Position numbers and translations under genes: made by a program. A stretch of DNA of 64,000 bases from Chrysomallon squamiferum (taxonomy: Eukaryota; Mollusca; Gastropoda; Neomphalida; Peltospiridae), in the NCBI GenBank assembly GCA_012295275.1, contig CM022670.1, forward strand, positions 13,289,583 to 13,353,582, given 5' to 3'. The notes beneath the pieces were generated by a model. The model saw only the letters and a program-made list of their open reading frames with translations. It had not been told where the DNA came from and ran no database searches. This document shows, in pieces, positions 14,201 to 30,364 of this stretch. The first letter of the stretch is position 1, and the number at the start of each line of letters is the position of its first letter.

Positions 14201-17200
14201 CTGATGAACTTTATGTCGGAGGTTTGACATGGTTTTAAATGTTGCATAGTCTTGTAATGAAGATTTACAATAGTTTTAAATATCACATAGTCTTGTAATG
14301 AGGTTTACAATACTTTTAAATATTACATAGTCTTGTAATGGAGATTTACAATACTTTTAAATATCACATAGTCTTGTAACAGACACTTACAATAGTTTTA
14401 AATATTACACAGTCTTATAATCGATGTGTGACATATTTTAAGTATTACTGCTGGAGCCTTTTAATGGATATTGTCATCATATAAAAAAATTACATTCACA
14501 GCTTTTATATTATAGGTTTAAAATATTTAAAATATTACTGTCAGAAATTAAGAGATTTTTACTGTATTATGTTATATTACAAATGCAGCAGTTGATGCAG
14601 TACTGTCAGTTACACTTGGAAATATGAACTGTTGTTTTCAGATGTCCCCTCTGACGATGATTCCCCTCGACGTCCAGTTGTGTCCCCCCTCACTCAGAGC
14701 ACCCCCGACCCGATCTCGACGACAGGAAACTGGGTGCAGGACGCCCAGAAAAGTACAATGTGGCTCGGAACTGAAGATGGCTGGTATGTGTTGCACTGTT
14801 TGTAAGAGAAACCCGAGTAACATAGGTGTACATGCTAGAGTTGAAATTTCAAAAAACTTTAAAATTCATATATTTTAAATATATTATTATTTTTTTTTTA
14901 TGCATCAATGTTTCATTTCCAGAGTAGACTGTAGAATATTATTTTCAAAAACTAGACCTAATATGCTGAATCAATTAATTTTTATTTCAGTTTATAATTT
15001 TCATGTTTTCAGCATTCATATTTTCCAATGTACAGACAACATTAAAACAACAAAGAACAAACTGAAAATACAGCATGGTTCCCCGGTGTATGGAATTGTG
15101 TAAGTAGAGTGAGAACCAGGCTAATGTACTGTGTGTAATATGTAAAAACAAAATGTGGGTTTCTCATCAGTTGAACTGTACAAAATAGAAAGAAGTCAGT
15201 TCAGATCTCAGTTAAACTTTCACTTAAAAATTGAATGAAAAATAAATTAAAATAAAATGTGATCACCATATATATCACAGGTATTCCTTTTTAATATTTA
15301 TTTTATTTTATTTTATTTTATTTTTTATTCATTTATTATTTTATTATTTTAATAAATGAATAAAAAAATTATATATATATATATATATATATATTTGTGT
15401 TCCTCCATAATTTCTCTATATATTCTTTGGCTCATGAACCTGTAAAATATTTACCTCCCAGCTGAAGTCTTCAAAAGGTTATGAGACCCCTGAACTAAAT
15501 TCTGTTTTTATTATTAAATTATGTTTTGTTTTAAAGAAAACATAGATTGTTCAGATGCAATCACACTACACAAAGAAATAAAACAATTTATACAAAATAG
15601 AAAAATTTTAAATGATAGTACACTTTAAAAAAAAATTTATTGCTAACAGAAAATATGTTCTTATGAAAATATTATTTATATTTCAGATATTTGGACAACA
15701 AAGTATTTGTGTCATTGGCTAACGGTGATCTCATTGTATACAAGAGAGACTTAAACAATTGTAAGTTACTCATCATTTTTATATATATTAAATTCCACAT
15801 ACTTATATTTCATTTTTAACAGTTTGAGGTTCATCATATTTTACTAAATACTGGACCATTATAACTGTATTTCTTTTACAAATGTCATCATTTTTTTAAA
15901 CTGTATTTATTGATTTTTAAAAAACATTTTTTTTTTTTTATTGTTTTCTTGTTTTAAAAAACTCTACTACTCCACAGCTTTGTGTTACTAACTGTTGTGT
16001 TCTGACAGGTGGACTGTGGGATACTGGCTGTCCCTACACCCGCACCATTGGCAGTGTGATGTCACCCATCACAAAGATGTTAGCCGTGGCAGGCAAGCTG
16101 TGGTGCGGTTGTCAGAACTCCATCCATGTCATCAACCCACTCATGTTGATAAACAGTAAGACAAACAGTAAGACAAACACTACGTACAAAGGTAGATACG
16201 GTTCTTCTGTTTGAAATCACGAGATTAGAAAACAACACCTGTCACAGTCTGTTTTCCCTGTGACATGGTACTCAGTTGAGACTTGATGGGTGGTTGTGTA
16301 TCGGTTCTCTCCACTGGGTATCTCAGGTTTATTTCCAGTATTTTGTCATCAAGCAGTGAAGAGATCAAGGTACATTGACTGATAAAAACACTTATCTTAC
16401 ATGCTGTTGTTTAATAAGCATTTCTCATCATTGGTCCATTTCGTTATTTCCCATTCTGACTGTTAAAAGGTCATGGTTTATATATGTTTTACTGTCTTGG
16501 TATATGTGTGTATATGTAAACTGTTACTTGTTAGTAGTAATAAATAGAAATGTACCATGAAGTGTTGGAAGTCAATTTTCATCTCCAGTATTGTTTTTGA
16601 GGCAAAAGAAAACAACTGTACACCATGACAAAGAAAGACAGAAAGTCAGGGTTAGAAAGGGAGGCACTGAAACCAAACTGTATAAACAAATATATCCTGA
16701 ATTACATAACTGTTGTTATTTTATTTATCATTTTATTTGTAGAAAACGTTTCAAGTTGGATCAGATGCCAACAGGTCAGTGCAGTGCATGGTCTGTTCAG
16801 GTCAAGGTGTTTGGGTTGCATCACAACAGAGTTCTAAAGTTAACCTATTCCATGCTACAACGTTTGAGTTTCTTATGGAAGTCAGTATAGCCCAAGGCGT
16901 GGCTGCCAAACTGCAGTGTGAGTCAAGTCTAAGACTGAATTAGTCTTTAGATTAATATTGTCATTATTAATGTATATTAATTAGTATTATTATTTATTAA
17001 AATGTATTAATTAATATTACTTAGTATTATCATAGTAATAATTAGTAGTGTTGTTATTAATGTGTATTATTATTATTATTTCAGTGTATTAATTAGTATT
17101 ACTATTGCATATAAATTAGTATTATCATTATTAAAGTGTATTAACTTGATTTTATTATTATTAAAGTTTATTAATGAGTGTTATTAAACATGTATATTAA

Positions 17201-18477
17201 TTAGTATTGTTATTATTAATGTATATTGATTACTACTTTTATTTTAATGTGTATTAATAATGTCATTATTAATATATATCAGTATTGTTATTATTCAAAC
17301 ACACAGTTTAAATGTACCATACAGACATTCAGGTAATTATTTCACTACTCAGGATTGACATTTCTAATAATAAAGTGTAATAAAAAAGAGGAAGAGTACA
17401 TATATAAGAAAAAAGGTAACTGGTAGTTTTATATTAATTATAAAAAAATATTTAAAGAAACAGAATTATAAATATGAAAGTTACTGTACTGAATTACTTT
17501 TAGTAAACTAAGTACAATAGGAAAAATTGATACTTACAAACATATATATATATATATATGTACATACACACTCACACACACAGTATGTATATATGTTGGT
17601 ATGCATATGTTTATATGTATGTATGTGTTTGTATGTATATGTGTTTATATGTTTATATTTATGTGTGTGTGTATGTATATATTTGTGTTTGTTGTTGTAG
17701 CTGCTGATGATATAATCAGACAACACAAGGCTGCCTGTCTGCGGATAACAGCTTTGTTGGTGTGTAAGGACCTGCTGTGGGTGGGGACGAGTGCTGGTGT
17801 GATACTCACCCTGCCAATACTGAAGATAACATCAACCACAACTTACGGATCACTCCCCACCCCCACTGTCACAGGTGAGTTTTCCTAATTAGCTTTGAGT
17901 GAACATGCGAGGTATTATTGTTTCTTATTATAAATAATAACACACAGGTTGGTTTATTTACATAGATTATAAAAGTGTAATCACTGTCTTTTTGTGTTTT
18001 TCTTAGTAATAATTATTTTCTTAGAAATGATTTCTCATCATAGTTGATTGAGTTTAATCATTATGGACATGTTCATTCACTAAAGTAGTAAAATATTTAC
18101 TAATAATCAAATCACTAATTTTTTTTTTTTACATGTTTATTTTTTCTTCTGTCGCAGGTTTAGTTTTTGGTCATACCGGACATGTCCGTTTTCTGACTAG
18201 TGTCGAGTTGTCCATGACAGGACCCAGTAGCAGCAGCAGCAGCAGCAGCAGCAGCACCTGCTCTAAAGACACTCAGGGAGAAGGCATCACTTTTCACGAT
18301 ATTCACAGACGTTCGTCGCTCGCCACAACCACTGCTACCATGGCAACCAGAATGCTGGTAATAAGTGGCGGTGACGGTTATGAGGACTTCCGAAACACTG
18401 CGTCGAAACGAAGCAGCCGGGAGAGACGACAGCACCAACCATTTGTTACTGTGGCAAGTTTGACAGAGCTGGAATGA
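1073..18477 (+). CDS. ARHGEF17: ARHGEF17-like Rho guanine nucleotide exchange factor, 3' part (19 exons)
   Basis: Exons: 1073-1189, 5570-5662, 6716-6883, 7320-7370, 8613-8716, 9102-9190, 9307-9419, 9958-10073, 10325-10416, 10875-10948, 12652-12857, 14028-14221, 14642-14783, 15013-15099, 15687-15760, 16009-16155, 16743-16917, 17701-17874, 18158-18477 (stop TGA). About 845 residues are visible. The first three exons give the C-terminal half of a DH domain, including [18 protein letters not shown] and a [11 protein letters not shown] stretch. A PH-like region follows ([13 protein letters not shown]), then an acidic linker. A C-terminal propeller-like domain carries [67 protein letters not shown] and [14 protein letters not shown], which are hallmarks of the ARHGEF17 (p164-RhoGEF/TEM4) family. 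The family activates Rho GTPases at the actin cytoskeleton. The start and N-terminus lie left of the window. The last residues (SLTELE) differ from the vertebrate end as I recall it. The junction 16155/16743 is out of phase by one base; all others are in frame. Confidence 0.9.
1190..1654. other. Intron start with CA-rich low complexity; no gene seen
   Basis: Intronic sequence after the GTATGT donor. It includes a purine/CA-rich stretch (about 1320-1600) of short ACAC and GAGA runs. I see no exon or RNA gene. Confidence 0.6.
1655..3690 (+). repeat. 30-bp minisatellite, about 65 copies, intronic
   Basis: A near-perfect array with period 30 bp occupies about 2 kb of the intron between the first two visible GEF exons. 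The consensus unit contains CATCATGTTTAATTACT followed by one of several variable tails: GGTACTACA, AGTACTACA, AATACTACA or GATTACACA. Homogeneity is high from about 1740 to 3270. Both ends are irregular, with truncated units, and disorder is strongest from 3270 to 3690. Because 30 is divisible by three the array stays open in two frames, which makes spurious ORFs of 189 and 76 codons. It is not a gene. Confidence 0.95.
3912..3981. repeat. Symmetric (TA)n-(CA)n-(TA)n microsatellite
   Basis: A TA run, a CA-rich core and a second TA run lie in the first large GEF intron. The TA flanks are self-complementary and could fold back around the CA core. No coding content is seen between 3700 and 5569. 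Confidence 0.85.
5683..5812. repeat. Long (GT)n microsatellite just inside a GEF intron
   Basis: About 40 uninterrupted GT dinucleotides, then an impure GT/GC tail. The array begins 20 bp after the splice donor of exon 5570-5662. Confidence 0.95.
6621..6668 (+). repeat. Intronic partial duplicate of the next GEF exon
   Basis: Two blocks identical to the exon 6716-6883 lie upstream of it in the same orientation. A 17-base block (GAACACTGAACGAAAAC) matches 6807-6823. A 24-base block starting GACATGCAACAG matches 6836-6859. Eleven exon bases between the blocks are replaced here by AGTGTGT. The fragment sits between a (TG)n array (6593-6620) and a (TA)n array (6669-6693). Confidence 0.95.
6868..7075 (+). 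repeat. Decayed tandem copies of a GEF exon end and splice donor
   Basis: The exon end GTTACTCATAACAGAT with its GTAAGTA donor is followed by related segments. These include GTTACTCATAATAGAT near 6901, a TTGGAATTGTTA block followed by ATCAGATGTAAGTAATG near 6957-6999, and CTGGAACTGTTA near 7012. Divergence increases, but shared order supports tandem duplication. Confidence 0.7.
14233..14436 (+). repeat. 41-bp minisatellite, about 5 copies, next to a splice donor
   Basis: Units begin TTTTAAAT at 14233, 14274, 14314, 14355 and 14396 and contain CATAGTCTTGTAATG and a TTTACAAT block. Spacing is 40 to 41 bp. The array starts about 11 bp after the donor of exon 14028-14221. No coding role is seen. 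Confidence 0.85.
16152..16175 (+). repeat. 12-bp tandem duplication of a 5' splice site
   Basis: The exon 16009-16155 ends AACA followed by GTAAGA. The 12-base unit AACAGTAAGACA is repeated at once, giving two equal donors at 16156 and 16168. Use of the second would add four residues in frame. Confidence 0.85.
16930..17320. repeat. AT-rich quasi-repeat of TTAATTAGTATTATTA motifs
   Basis: Intronic stretch made of irregular repeats of GTATTAATTAGTATTATTATT-like segments at about 25 to 60 bp spacing. It looks like a degenerate satellite. No exon is seen before 17701. Confidence 0.6.
18229..18256 (+). repeat. Coding (AGC)n encoding poly-serine
   Basis: Nine AGC codons follow an AGT in the last GEF exon, giving ten serines in the final propeller blade loop. 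It is a perfect trinucleotide repeat in coding DNA. Confidence 0.95.
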
Positions 18478-18592
18478 GATACTGGAGGAGAAACCAGTGG
18501 CCTTATTGTTGTTAATATTACAGTTATTGTCAATTTTAATGATAATTGTCGACGATAATTTTATTATTTATTATTAACTTATTGTTATTAAC

Positions 18593-18641
<49 letters not shown>

Positions 18642-21600
18642 GTTTCTTTGGAATATGTTTCATATGTCATGACCAATTGTTGAATTTTTTCTACCAGTAA
18701 TATATTGTGGCTATGTATTTTTTTTTTTTAAAGCAGTACAGTGATAGCACAATTCTTTCCTCTTTTTTTTTTAAAGTTATTTCTTTCTTTGTTTCATTTT
18801 CCCCAAAAATTCTTGTGTATGAAAAAAACTGTTATAACAATTTAAAAAAAAACCCAAAGTAAAACAAAATCGTTGAAAATTTTAATAACAGAATTTTTAT
18901 TTCATTTATTAATTTTTCTTCTAATTTTTCGGTCATTTCCATTAATTTTTAAAATAAATTTTAACTACAGTAGTCTTGTATCTGTTATCATATCTGCAAA
19001 ATAAATAACAAATTTTCAGTTTTTACATTGCAATAATGAAGAATATTCATTTCTGAATCAACAAAATGAACATGAAAGCTGATACAAAGGAGAGGATTAT
19101 GTATCTGTCTCTGAGACTTAGTATGAATTAGAGGACTTCATGGAAGTCAAAAATTCTGGAAAAGTGATATTTCATATAGAAAAATACGATATACATGGAA
19201 ATTCATGTTTGTATCCCTATGGAAAAGTATGAAGAGTATTAAAAACATGATCTGAAGTACAAGATGTAGATACAGATGTGGTTTATATAGTCCACTTTGT
19301 GAAAAGGTAAAAAATACATGAAGTATATAGAAGTATATTGGATAATGTTGTATACATGAGGTATATAGAGTACATTGGAAATTATGATTCACGTGGAAAT
19401 TTGTGAAGCAGCCTAAAAGGAAACTGAGTGTTGGGTTTTGTTACAAGACAGGACGGGAATCTCTTTCATTGCTGACATAGTGACTCAGGCTTTTTGGAAA
19501 TAGTGACATTGTCTCAGAGAATGTGACAGATATGTCAAGTTTTTCTACTTAACGTTATATATATTTACACTGTCTCTCTGAGGATTTAATGATTTCTGGT
19601 TTCTTTTTTTTTTTTTTTTGTTTGTTTATTTTTGTTGTTTTTTTTATTGGTATATTTCATTTTAATTATGATTATTATTTTATTATTTTTTATTTATTTA
19701 TTATTATTATTTCCTTCTTCTTTTTTTAAGTAACATAAACTATATTATTTAATTAATTAATTATTTATTTATTTTTAAAAACCACATTTATTTAGTTTTT
19801 GACAGAAAGAAATCCACAGTGAAATAGATTATTATTATTTCCTTTCTTTTTTATCGTGATACAAAATTTCCTTCTTTGTTTTCATATCATTTATTTTTGT
19901 TTTAATTTAATTTTTATATCATTTTAAAATCTGTCTGAAGCACAAAGAATTTTTCTCATAAAAAATGTAAAGATAGAATTTTGTAAGTTTTAAATTCCTC
20001 AATTTTTTATTTTTTCTACACTGCCAGTTTGAAATCCGTATTGCTTTTTGGGGGTAATTATTATATTTTTATTATATAAAGATTGATTTATTTATTTGAA
20101 TGTTAAATATTGAAATAAACTCTTAGTGTTGTTACCAAGGCCACACATAAATTTTCTTTACCCTCATGTTACTTGTATTCAATCATCTTTTAGTTTTTAT
20201 AATATTATCATAATATAATGTTTTTTTTTTTTATTATTTCCCCTTTTGCTGCTCATTCAAAAAGTTAAGTGCTTTTCATGTTATTTATTTTAAACCTGAT
20301 GTCTTTTAATTTTTGATGTCTTATTTTTATCCAGTAATTGAAAGTTTTTTAATTTGCTGCCATTATATAAAAACAGAAGTTATTAATTTTGTCGGGGCTA
20401 TGCTGGTAATATGTAGCTTAGAAAACAATAACTTACATAAAGTGTATAGTAAACCAAACATTATTAATAATATAAATACATGGTTGCTTTTTGTTGTTTC
20501 CTTTTCTGTTATAATTAATACTTATCTCCCTTGGAGTTATTAGTTAACTCCCTTACAGTAATTTGCTAATATCCCTAGTGGAAATTTTGTTTTATTATCA
20601 TTTATGGTATTTTAGATGTATTTTATTTTATTATTATTATGGTTAATTTTATAATGATAGATTTTTTTTTTTTTTTTAAATTTATTACTGCAATATAGTG
20701 AGACATATTTTGCTTTTTAACACACATTCTTCTATAAATCATTAAATTACAACAACTGATATGGTATTGATTTAATTACCTGTAATCAGTATAGTACACT
20801 GATTTGTCTGAATTTAAAATTAAATGAATTGCACATTATATTTGTCTTAAATTATAACCTGCAGAAATTAGATTATTTTTAGTATTTATATGTAAAGTTT
20901 AGTGTTGACACAAAAACTGTTTATCAATATGGCAGCAAAACAAAAAAAAAGACTTTAGAAAATCTGGATTTTTGCAGAATTTTAGTCACACCATTTTGTC
21001 TTTAATTTTTAGGTTAAAATTTTTATTTAATTTTTTGTTTGTTGTGATGTTTGTTCTTCACTTTTTAATCAGGATTTTTTGTATCTATTTTTTTTTTTTT
21101 TTTGGACTGCCATTTTGTCTTTTACAAAATGGCTATACATTTTTGCATAAGCTGTGTACTATATGGGGTAACTCACGGTTGTGAAATATTTGTATCAACC
21201 CTGAAGTATTGTGAATTTTATTTGCCAGTTATTTAATGTTTTATTTATTCAAAACAAAATGTATATAGTGCACATTATATCTGTACAGAAGAACAAGAGT
21301 GCGTTTTTTGTAGATTTAATAATGTCTGTATTTTATTTAGATTTCAGGCCATTTTTTTTACTTCTCTCTCTTCTTGTGTGTACAAATAAAACAAACACTT
21401 GGATATAATTATTTGTTTTGGAAGAAACATTCACCTAATTCTGTCTGTCTGTTCAGTATCCTTACTGTCTTTTATGTATTGATATTATGATTTATATTTA
21501 TTGCTTGTCTTAGATCATTATCATTTAATTACTTTTGTCATTATTATTATTTATTTTATTGTTTTATGATTATACAAATTATACATAAACCATCATTGTT

Positions 21601-24600
21601 TGAAAATATAACAACCTCAATTCACACTGAAAACAGTTCACTGATGTAAAAAGATTTTATGTATTTATGGATTTGTTGATCCATCATTTTGTTGAATATT
21701 TTCATTTGACTTTTTTTTTATTCTTTTTTTCCAGCCATCTCATAAGACATTAAAATTTATTCTAACTGATACTTAATAAGTAACAGGGTTTATAGGAAGT
21801 GGGTTTATCTAAACATTTTTTTTATAGTATTTTTAACCCTGCTTTATTAAAATATTTACACTGAAACTCATGCTTACAAAACAACAAATGATTTAGGGAG
21901 TAGTTTGGTTCATATTATCTCTTTTAAGTTTTGAAACTGCATGGAATGCAAAATTGATTGTTCAGTACATGATCCAGTTGTGACAATCTTTCCATTTTTA
22001 AATTGTCCAGTTACACTTAGTCAGCCGTTAAATTTAAACAATATTTAAAATTATGAGTGCATAATTTTTAAAATTCTGGTGTTTTGTTAAATACGTGTTT
22101 TGGTGCTCTGCTTGACAACGAATTATGATCTGATAATTTATGGTTGTTTTTTTGTGTTTTTTTCAAACCTCATTTACACTGTGTAAATATTTATAATTCT
22201 TGTAAAGTTCATCTGATTTATGGATTCAAGATCTTGAGGTATGTACATATATTTACAAACATTTTAAAATATATATCTGGATACATAAATACACACATAC
22301 AAGTTATGTTTACTTTGTACAGAACTGGCAGTTATGTAAGCAGTTTTATCTATTAAAACAACATAAAATGTTAAAAGCATTAATTATCGTAATTCAGTTT
22401 ATAATACTAGTCAAAACAAAATCAGTTTACAATTGCATTCTTGTTCTGATAATGGATTTTTATTTCAAATTCTCAAAAAAAAAATTCCATTTCATGGTGG
22501 TATTACTATACAACAATACAGACATAGTGCACATTGAAATTTGTTCATATTTAAAATATGGGTGATTGTGATAATACAAGCCATTATTTTAGGTTGTGAA
22601 TCCTTTCTTCAGTTTGGCTTTATTTTCTCTAGTCTTATTTTAGCCACACAGCACTGAAACAAATTCTCCATTGTGTACTGTCTCAAGTCCCAGTTCAGCT
22701 TTAAATTATTTGATTTGATTTTATTTTCACAGCATTACCTTGCCTCCAGTGTGATTGATTACCTGGCAGTGTTTTATTTTGGATCAACTCGACCTATTTT
22801 TTATTACAACAGTATTAATAATTAAGCAAGTCTTACAGTTCATCAGTAACACCTAGTCAGTTTTGTTGGTTCCCATTCTATCATGAACTGTATTTCAGTC
22901 AGCCTATGACACAACACTTTCCAAATTAGGAATGTAAATATATATTTTTACTGCTCACCAGTTTCGCTTTGACCAAAGATCAATTTTTCACAGAAAACAT
23001 ACTTCAAGTAAAATCTCAAAGACCTAGATGCAATTCTGTACTTAGGTTAATTCACAAAACCTGGGCAGTCGTTTGTGTAGGTGCAATATGTAAAAGCCAA
23101 ACTTTCAGTGCAACTTTAAATTATTTTCAACTATTTCCTTCAGTCCTAAAATTAGCCATGTTAATAATCACTGCTGCTGTGTAATATTTTATTGTCCATC
23201 CCTTTAAACAATGTCAGTCTACATAAAAAGAAATTTAGAAAATTTATACCAAGCTGTTATGTAGCCTTTGGCAAAATAGATATCCATTCTGTTCATTGTT
23301 TTCCAGTTTATTCATACATTTATTAAAGTAATGAAATGTTTAAAAATTCAACTTCATTCACATCCAAAGAATTTAAAGCATTTTCAAAAAGACTGCATTC
23401 TTTTGAACCACATTTTATTATACCTTTTCAACAGACACAAAATAGAACACACATCAGTGCTGGAAATATCAAACTGAGAGTTGTAGTTAGAATTGGAAGA
23501 AGTGTGAAAAATGAAGATAATTTTTATTTGTTAAATCTTTTTGTTTCCTATGATTATTTAAACTAAAAGAGGTATGCACCCTAACTATGAACTTGTAAAT
23601 CAAATTCCTCAAAATGCTATTGTATTTGTTAACTATTAGAACAAACTAGATTCAAGTTACCATATCATTGCAATAGTGCTTCCAAAATATAAATATTGAT
23701 TTCAGCTCAAGCAAACTGTAAAAATTTGTTGTTTCTTTTTCTGTTACCATGGTAATAAAATGTATGTCCATCCTAGTTTCAGTAACCTAGCCACATTTAT
23801 TTTCAGTTCCCTGCCTTCTCAAAAAGCATTAGTCCCATACAAACTATAATAATAATGAATTGATCAGTCCCTTGTAAGCACAGTGATAGTTCATTTCATT
23901 TCCACACTTTTATCTCATAGTGGTTCTCTCAACAAGCTGTATGTATTTTATGGAGAAGTGCATAAAATGTATAGTGCAATTATTTTAAATATGAAAATAA
24001 TGAACTTTTTAAAAACAGAAGAGTTTGATCAACATCTGTCCTAGTCCTGCTTGAACTAGAACAGTTTCATAGGTATTGTTTTAGTTATACAAATTTGGAT
24101 ACTTTTTAAAATGATGGGCTTTTTGCCTGTAGATTGTGTGGACTCGGCTACATATCAGTGTTTCCCGCATGGTTTATGTATATTATTACTATAATACAAA
24201 ATGTGAAAGTATTCATTCGTTTGTTGTCTGTTACCTCCAAGTCCAGAATTCATGTCATTTTAATGGCACTTTGAGGTCTTCTTTTTTAAATTCTACAACA
24301 TGTAGCAGTTTTTACAATTTGAAATGCAGGTAAATATTTGGAGTGCCAACAAAACTGGGTGCCTGTAGGAGTGCTTATTAATAAACAAAATTTGATCATT
24401 TTTTAAGTACAACTTCACTGTGCCCATTACTAAAATTCATCTAATGAAGAGTTCATGAAAAATCTTCACTAAAAACATTTAATATATTTTGCTTAAGATC
24501 TATGACCAACATTGAAGAAACTAACTGGCTCAACAAGACCAAATATTATCAAATATTAAATAAATAAATATAAAAAAATATTTAAATGTACGTATTTAAC

Positions 24601-24701
24601 CTGACCACATAAAACTTGGATTACTGTGTGGTGGATTTCAGTATAACTTTGAAAACCACAAGGCACGAACAAAATAACAAGCACAAATCCCAGTTAAGTT
24701 T
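18478..24701. other. Tail-to-tail intergenic/3'UTR interval, no gene supported
   Basis: About 6.2 kb between the GEF stop and the RPS3 3' end. It holds T-rich and A-rich low-complexity DNA, a (TTA)n array at 18593-18641, and many AATAAA-like words (for example near 20113 and 21385) that could end a long GEF 3'UTR. All ORFs are under 80 codons without recognisable motifs. No RNA gene was recognised. The part from about 22600 to 24300 has fewer simple repeats than the rest, but I found no exon in it. Confidence 0.6.
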
Positions 24702-24707
24702 TTTAAT
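24702..24707 (-). terminator. RPS3 poly(A) signal ATTAAA
   Basis: On the minus strand ATTAAA lies about 43 bases after the last-exon stop codon (24752-24750). That spacing suits a short ribosomal protein 3'UTR. It is assigned by position and hexamer only. Confidence 0.55.
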
Positions 24708-24749
24708 TGCTTAACACATACACATGTCAGTCATGTCTTTTGTGATTTT

Positions 24750-29073
<4,324 letters not shown>

Positions 29074-29188
29074 TTTGGATGGCGAAGATAAAAGGAAGTA
29101 GCAGGTGCGCGCGCATGTTAGGAAGCGATAGAACCGGAAGAAAACAGAAGCATGTGACAAAAATGAGGAAGTAATTGCAAACACCAAA
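29074..29188. promoter_or_regulatory. Divergent RPS3/CTSO promoter
   Basis: Only 115 bp separate the RPS3 start codon (minus) from the CTSO start codon (plus). The interval is GC-rich for this window (GGTGCGCGCGCATG) and holds an ETS/GABP-type ACCGGAAG at 29133-29140, an E-box-like CATGTGAC at 29151-29158, and YY1-like GATGGCG at 29079-29085. No TATA box is seen. Such short CpG-containing intervals usually act as bidirectional promoters. Confidence 0.75.
29090..29098 (-). promoter_or_regulatory. 5'TOP pyrimidine tract of RPS3
   Basis: The minus strand reads CTTCCTTTT 17 bases upstream of the RPS3 ATG. A start at the C would give a TOP mRNA with a 5'UTR of about 25 bases, as usual for ribosomal protein genes under mTOR/LARP1 control. 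The exact transcription start is inferred. Confidence 0.65.
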
Positions 29189-29359
29189 ATGTCAAGATTT
29201 GTGATAATTTTGTTACTTTTATTCTTCTCCATTTGCTTTGTAACTACAGACGTGGAAAACTTGTTAAAATCATTTAAGGAATATATTGTCAAATATAATA
29301 AAACGTATCAAAATGACAGTGGCCTTTTGTCGAAACGATTTAACATTTTTAAAGTAAGA

Positions 29360-29429
<70 letters not shown>

Positions 29430-29652
29430 TAATAGTAATAGTAAAACATTAAATGATTAGTTTTTAAAGTTTTATTTATTTTTATTTTTTTATTTACTAT
29501 TATTATTTTTTTATATATATTTTTTTTAGAGTAACTAGTTATTTAAGGTATTTTTTAAATAATTATTCATGTATACCGCTCAAAATAAACAATTATATTA
29601 TACCAAAACTGGGACATCTCCCTCCTTTCTCTTTTCTCCCTCTTACCAATCT

Positions 29653-29733
<81 letters not shown>

Positions 29734-30314
29734 GGATATAATGTTTATTACCATACGATGATGTTCTTGTTCTGTTTTAATCTATTATTTACTTATTGTT
29801 AATAACACACTTTTTGTAGGAAAATCTGCATCGCTATGAAAATCTGAACAAGAAACATGCAAATGAAACTTTGGTTTACGGAATCAACAAATTCTCAGAC
29901 TTGACACCAGAAGAGTTTAAAAGTATGTGTCTCTGGTCAAACATAAACCTGTGTGACTTGATGTACATAATTCATTTTTTGTTCTGTGAAAGCCTGATGA
30001 CCTAATATGCAAATGTAGGCTACACCAGCCACACTGGATTAAATGGCACTCTGTTTACCTAAGAAATCATGGGTTGCAGACTGAATTCTTCTCAGTGCAC
30101 CACTGGAGCTATTTTCAGTTCTAGCTAGTACTCCACAAATAATTTATCAAAGATTACATGTCTTCTGCTGTTTGAAGAATGCATATTTAAAATTCTTATT
30201 GCTGCTGATTAAAATATTTGAGTATCCCTCAAAATGCAACAGCAAGTTCCTTCTCTTACATTACCAGAGAAATTGCTGTATTTAACCTGTTAATAATAGC
30301 TTAATAGTAATAAG

Positions 30315-30364
<50 letters not shown>

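Larger units (their letters stand above)
12652..18477 (+). other. C-terminal beta-propeller-like domain of the ARHGEF17-like protein
   Basis: Nine exons encode WD40-like blades without canonical WD dipeptides. Recognisable blade motifs are [60 protein letters not shown] and [10 protein letters not shown]. An acidic insert lies between the first two blades (exon 14028-14221, rich in Asp/Glu/Ser). The last exon holds an AGC-encoded serine run before the terminal GGDGYEDFR blade. The higher GC of these exons stands out against the AT-rich introns. The function is probably interaction or autoregulation, by analogy with vertebrate ARHGEF17 and ARHGEF10. Confidence 0.75.

Noticed and set aside
16325-16371. 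Microexon after TTTCCAG at 16338 to repair the GEF phase mismatch
   Set aside because: The 31-base candidate would shift phase 1 to phase 2, not to the needed phase 0, and its translation shows no similarity to the family.
29513-29536. T-rich tract as a terminator or branch element
   Set aside because: T-runs are everywhere in this AT-rich DNA and nothing specific marks this one.
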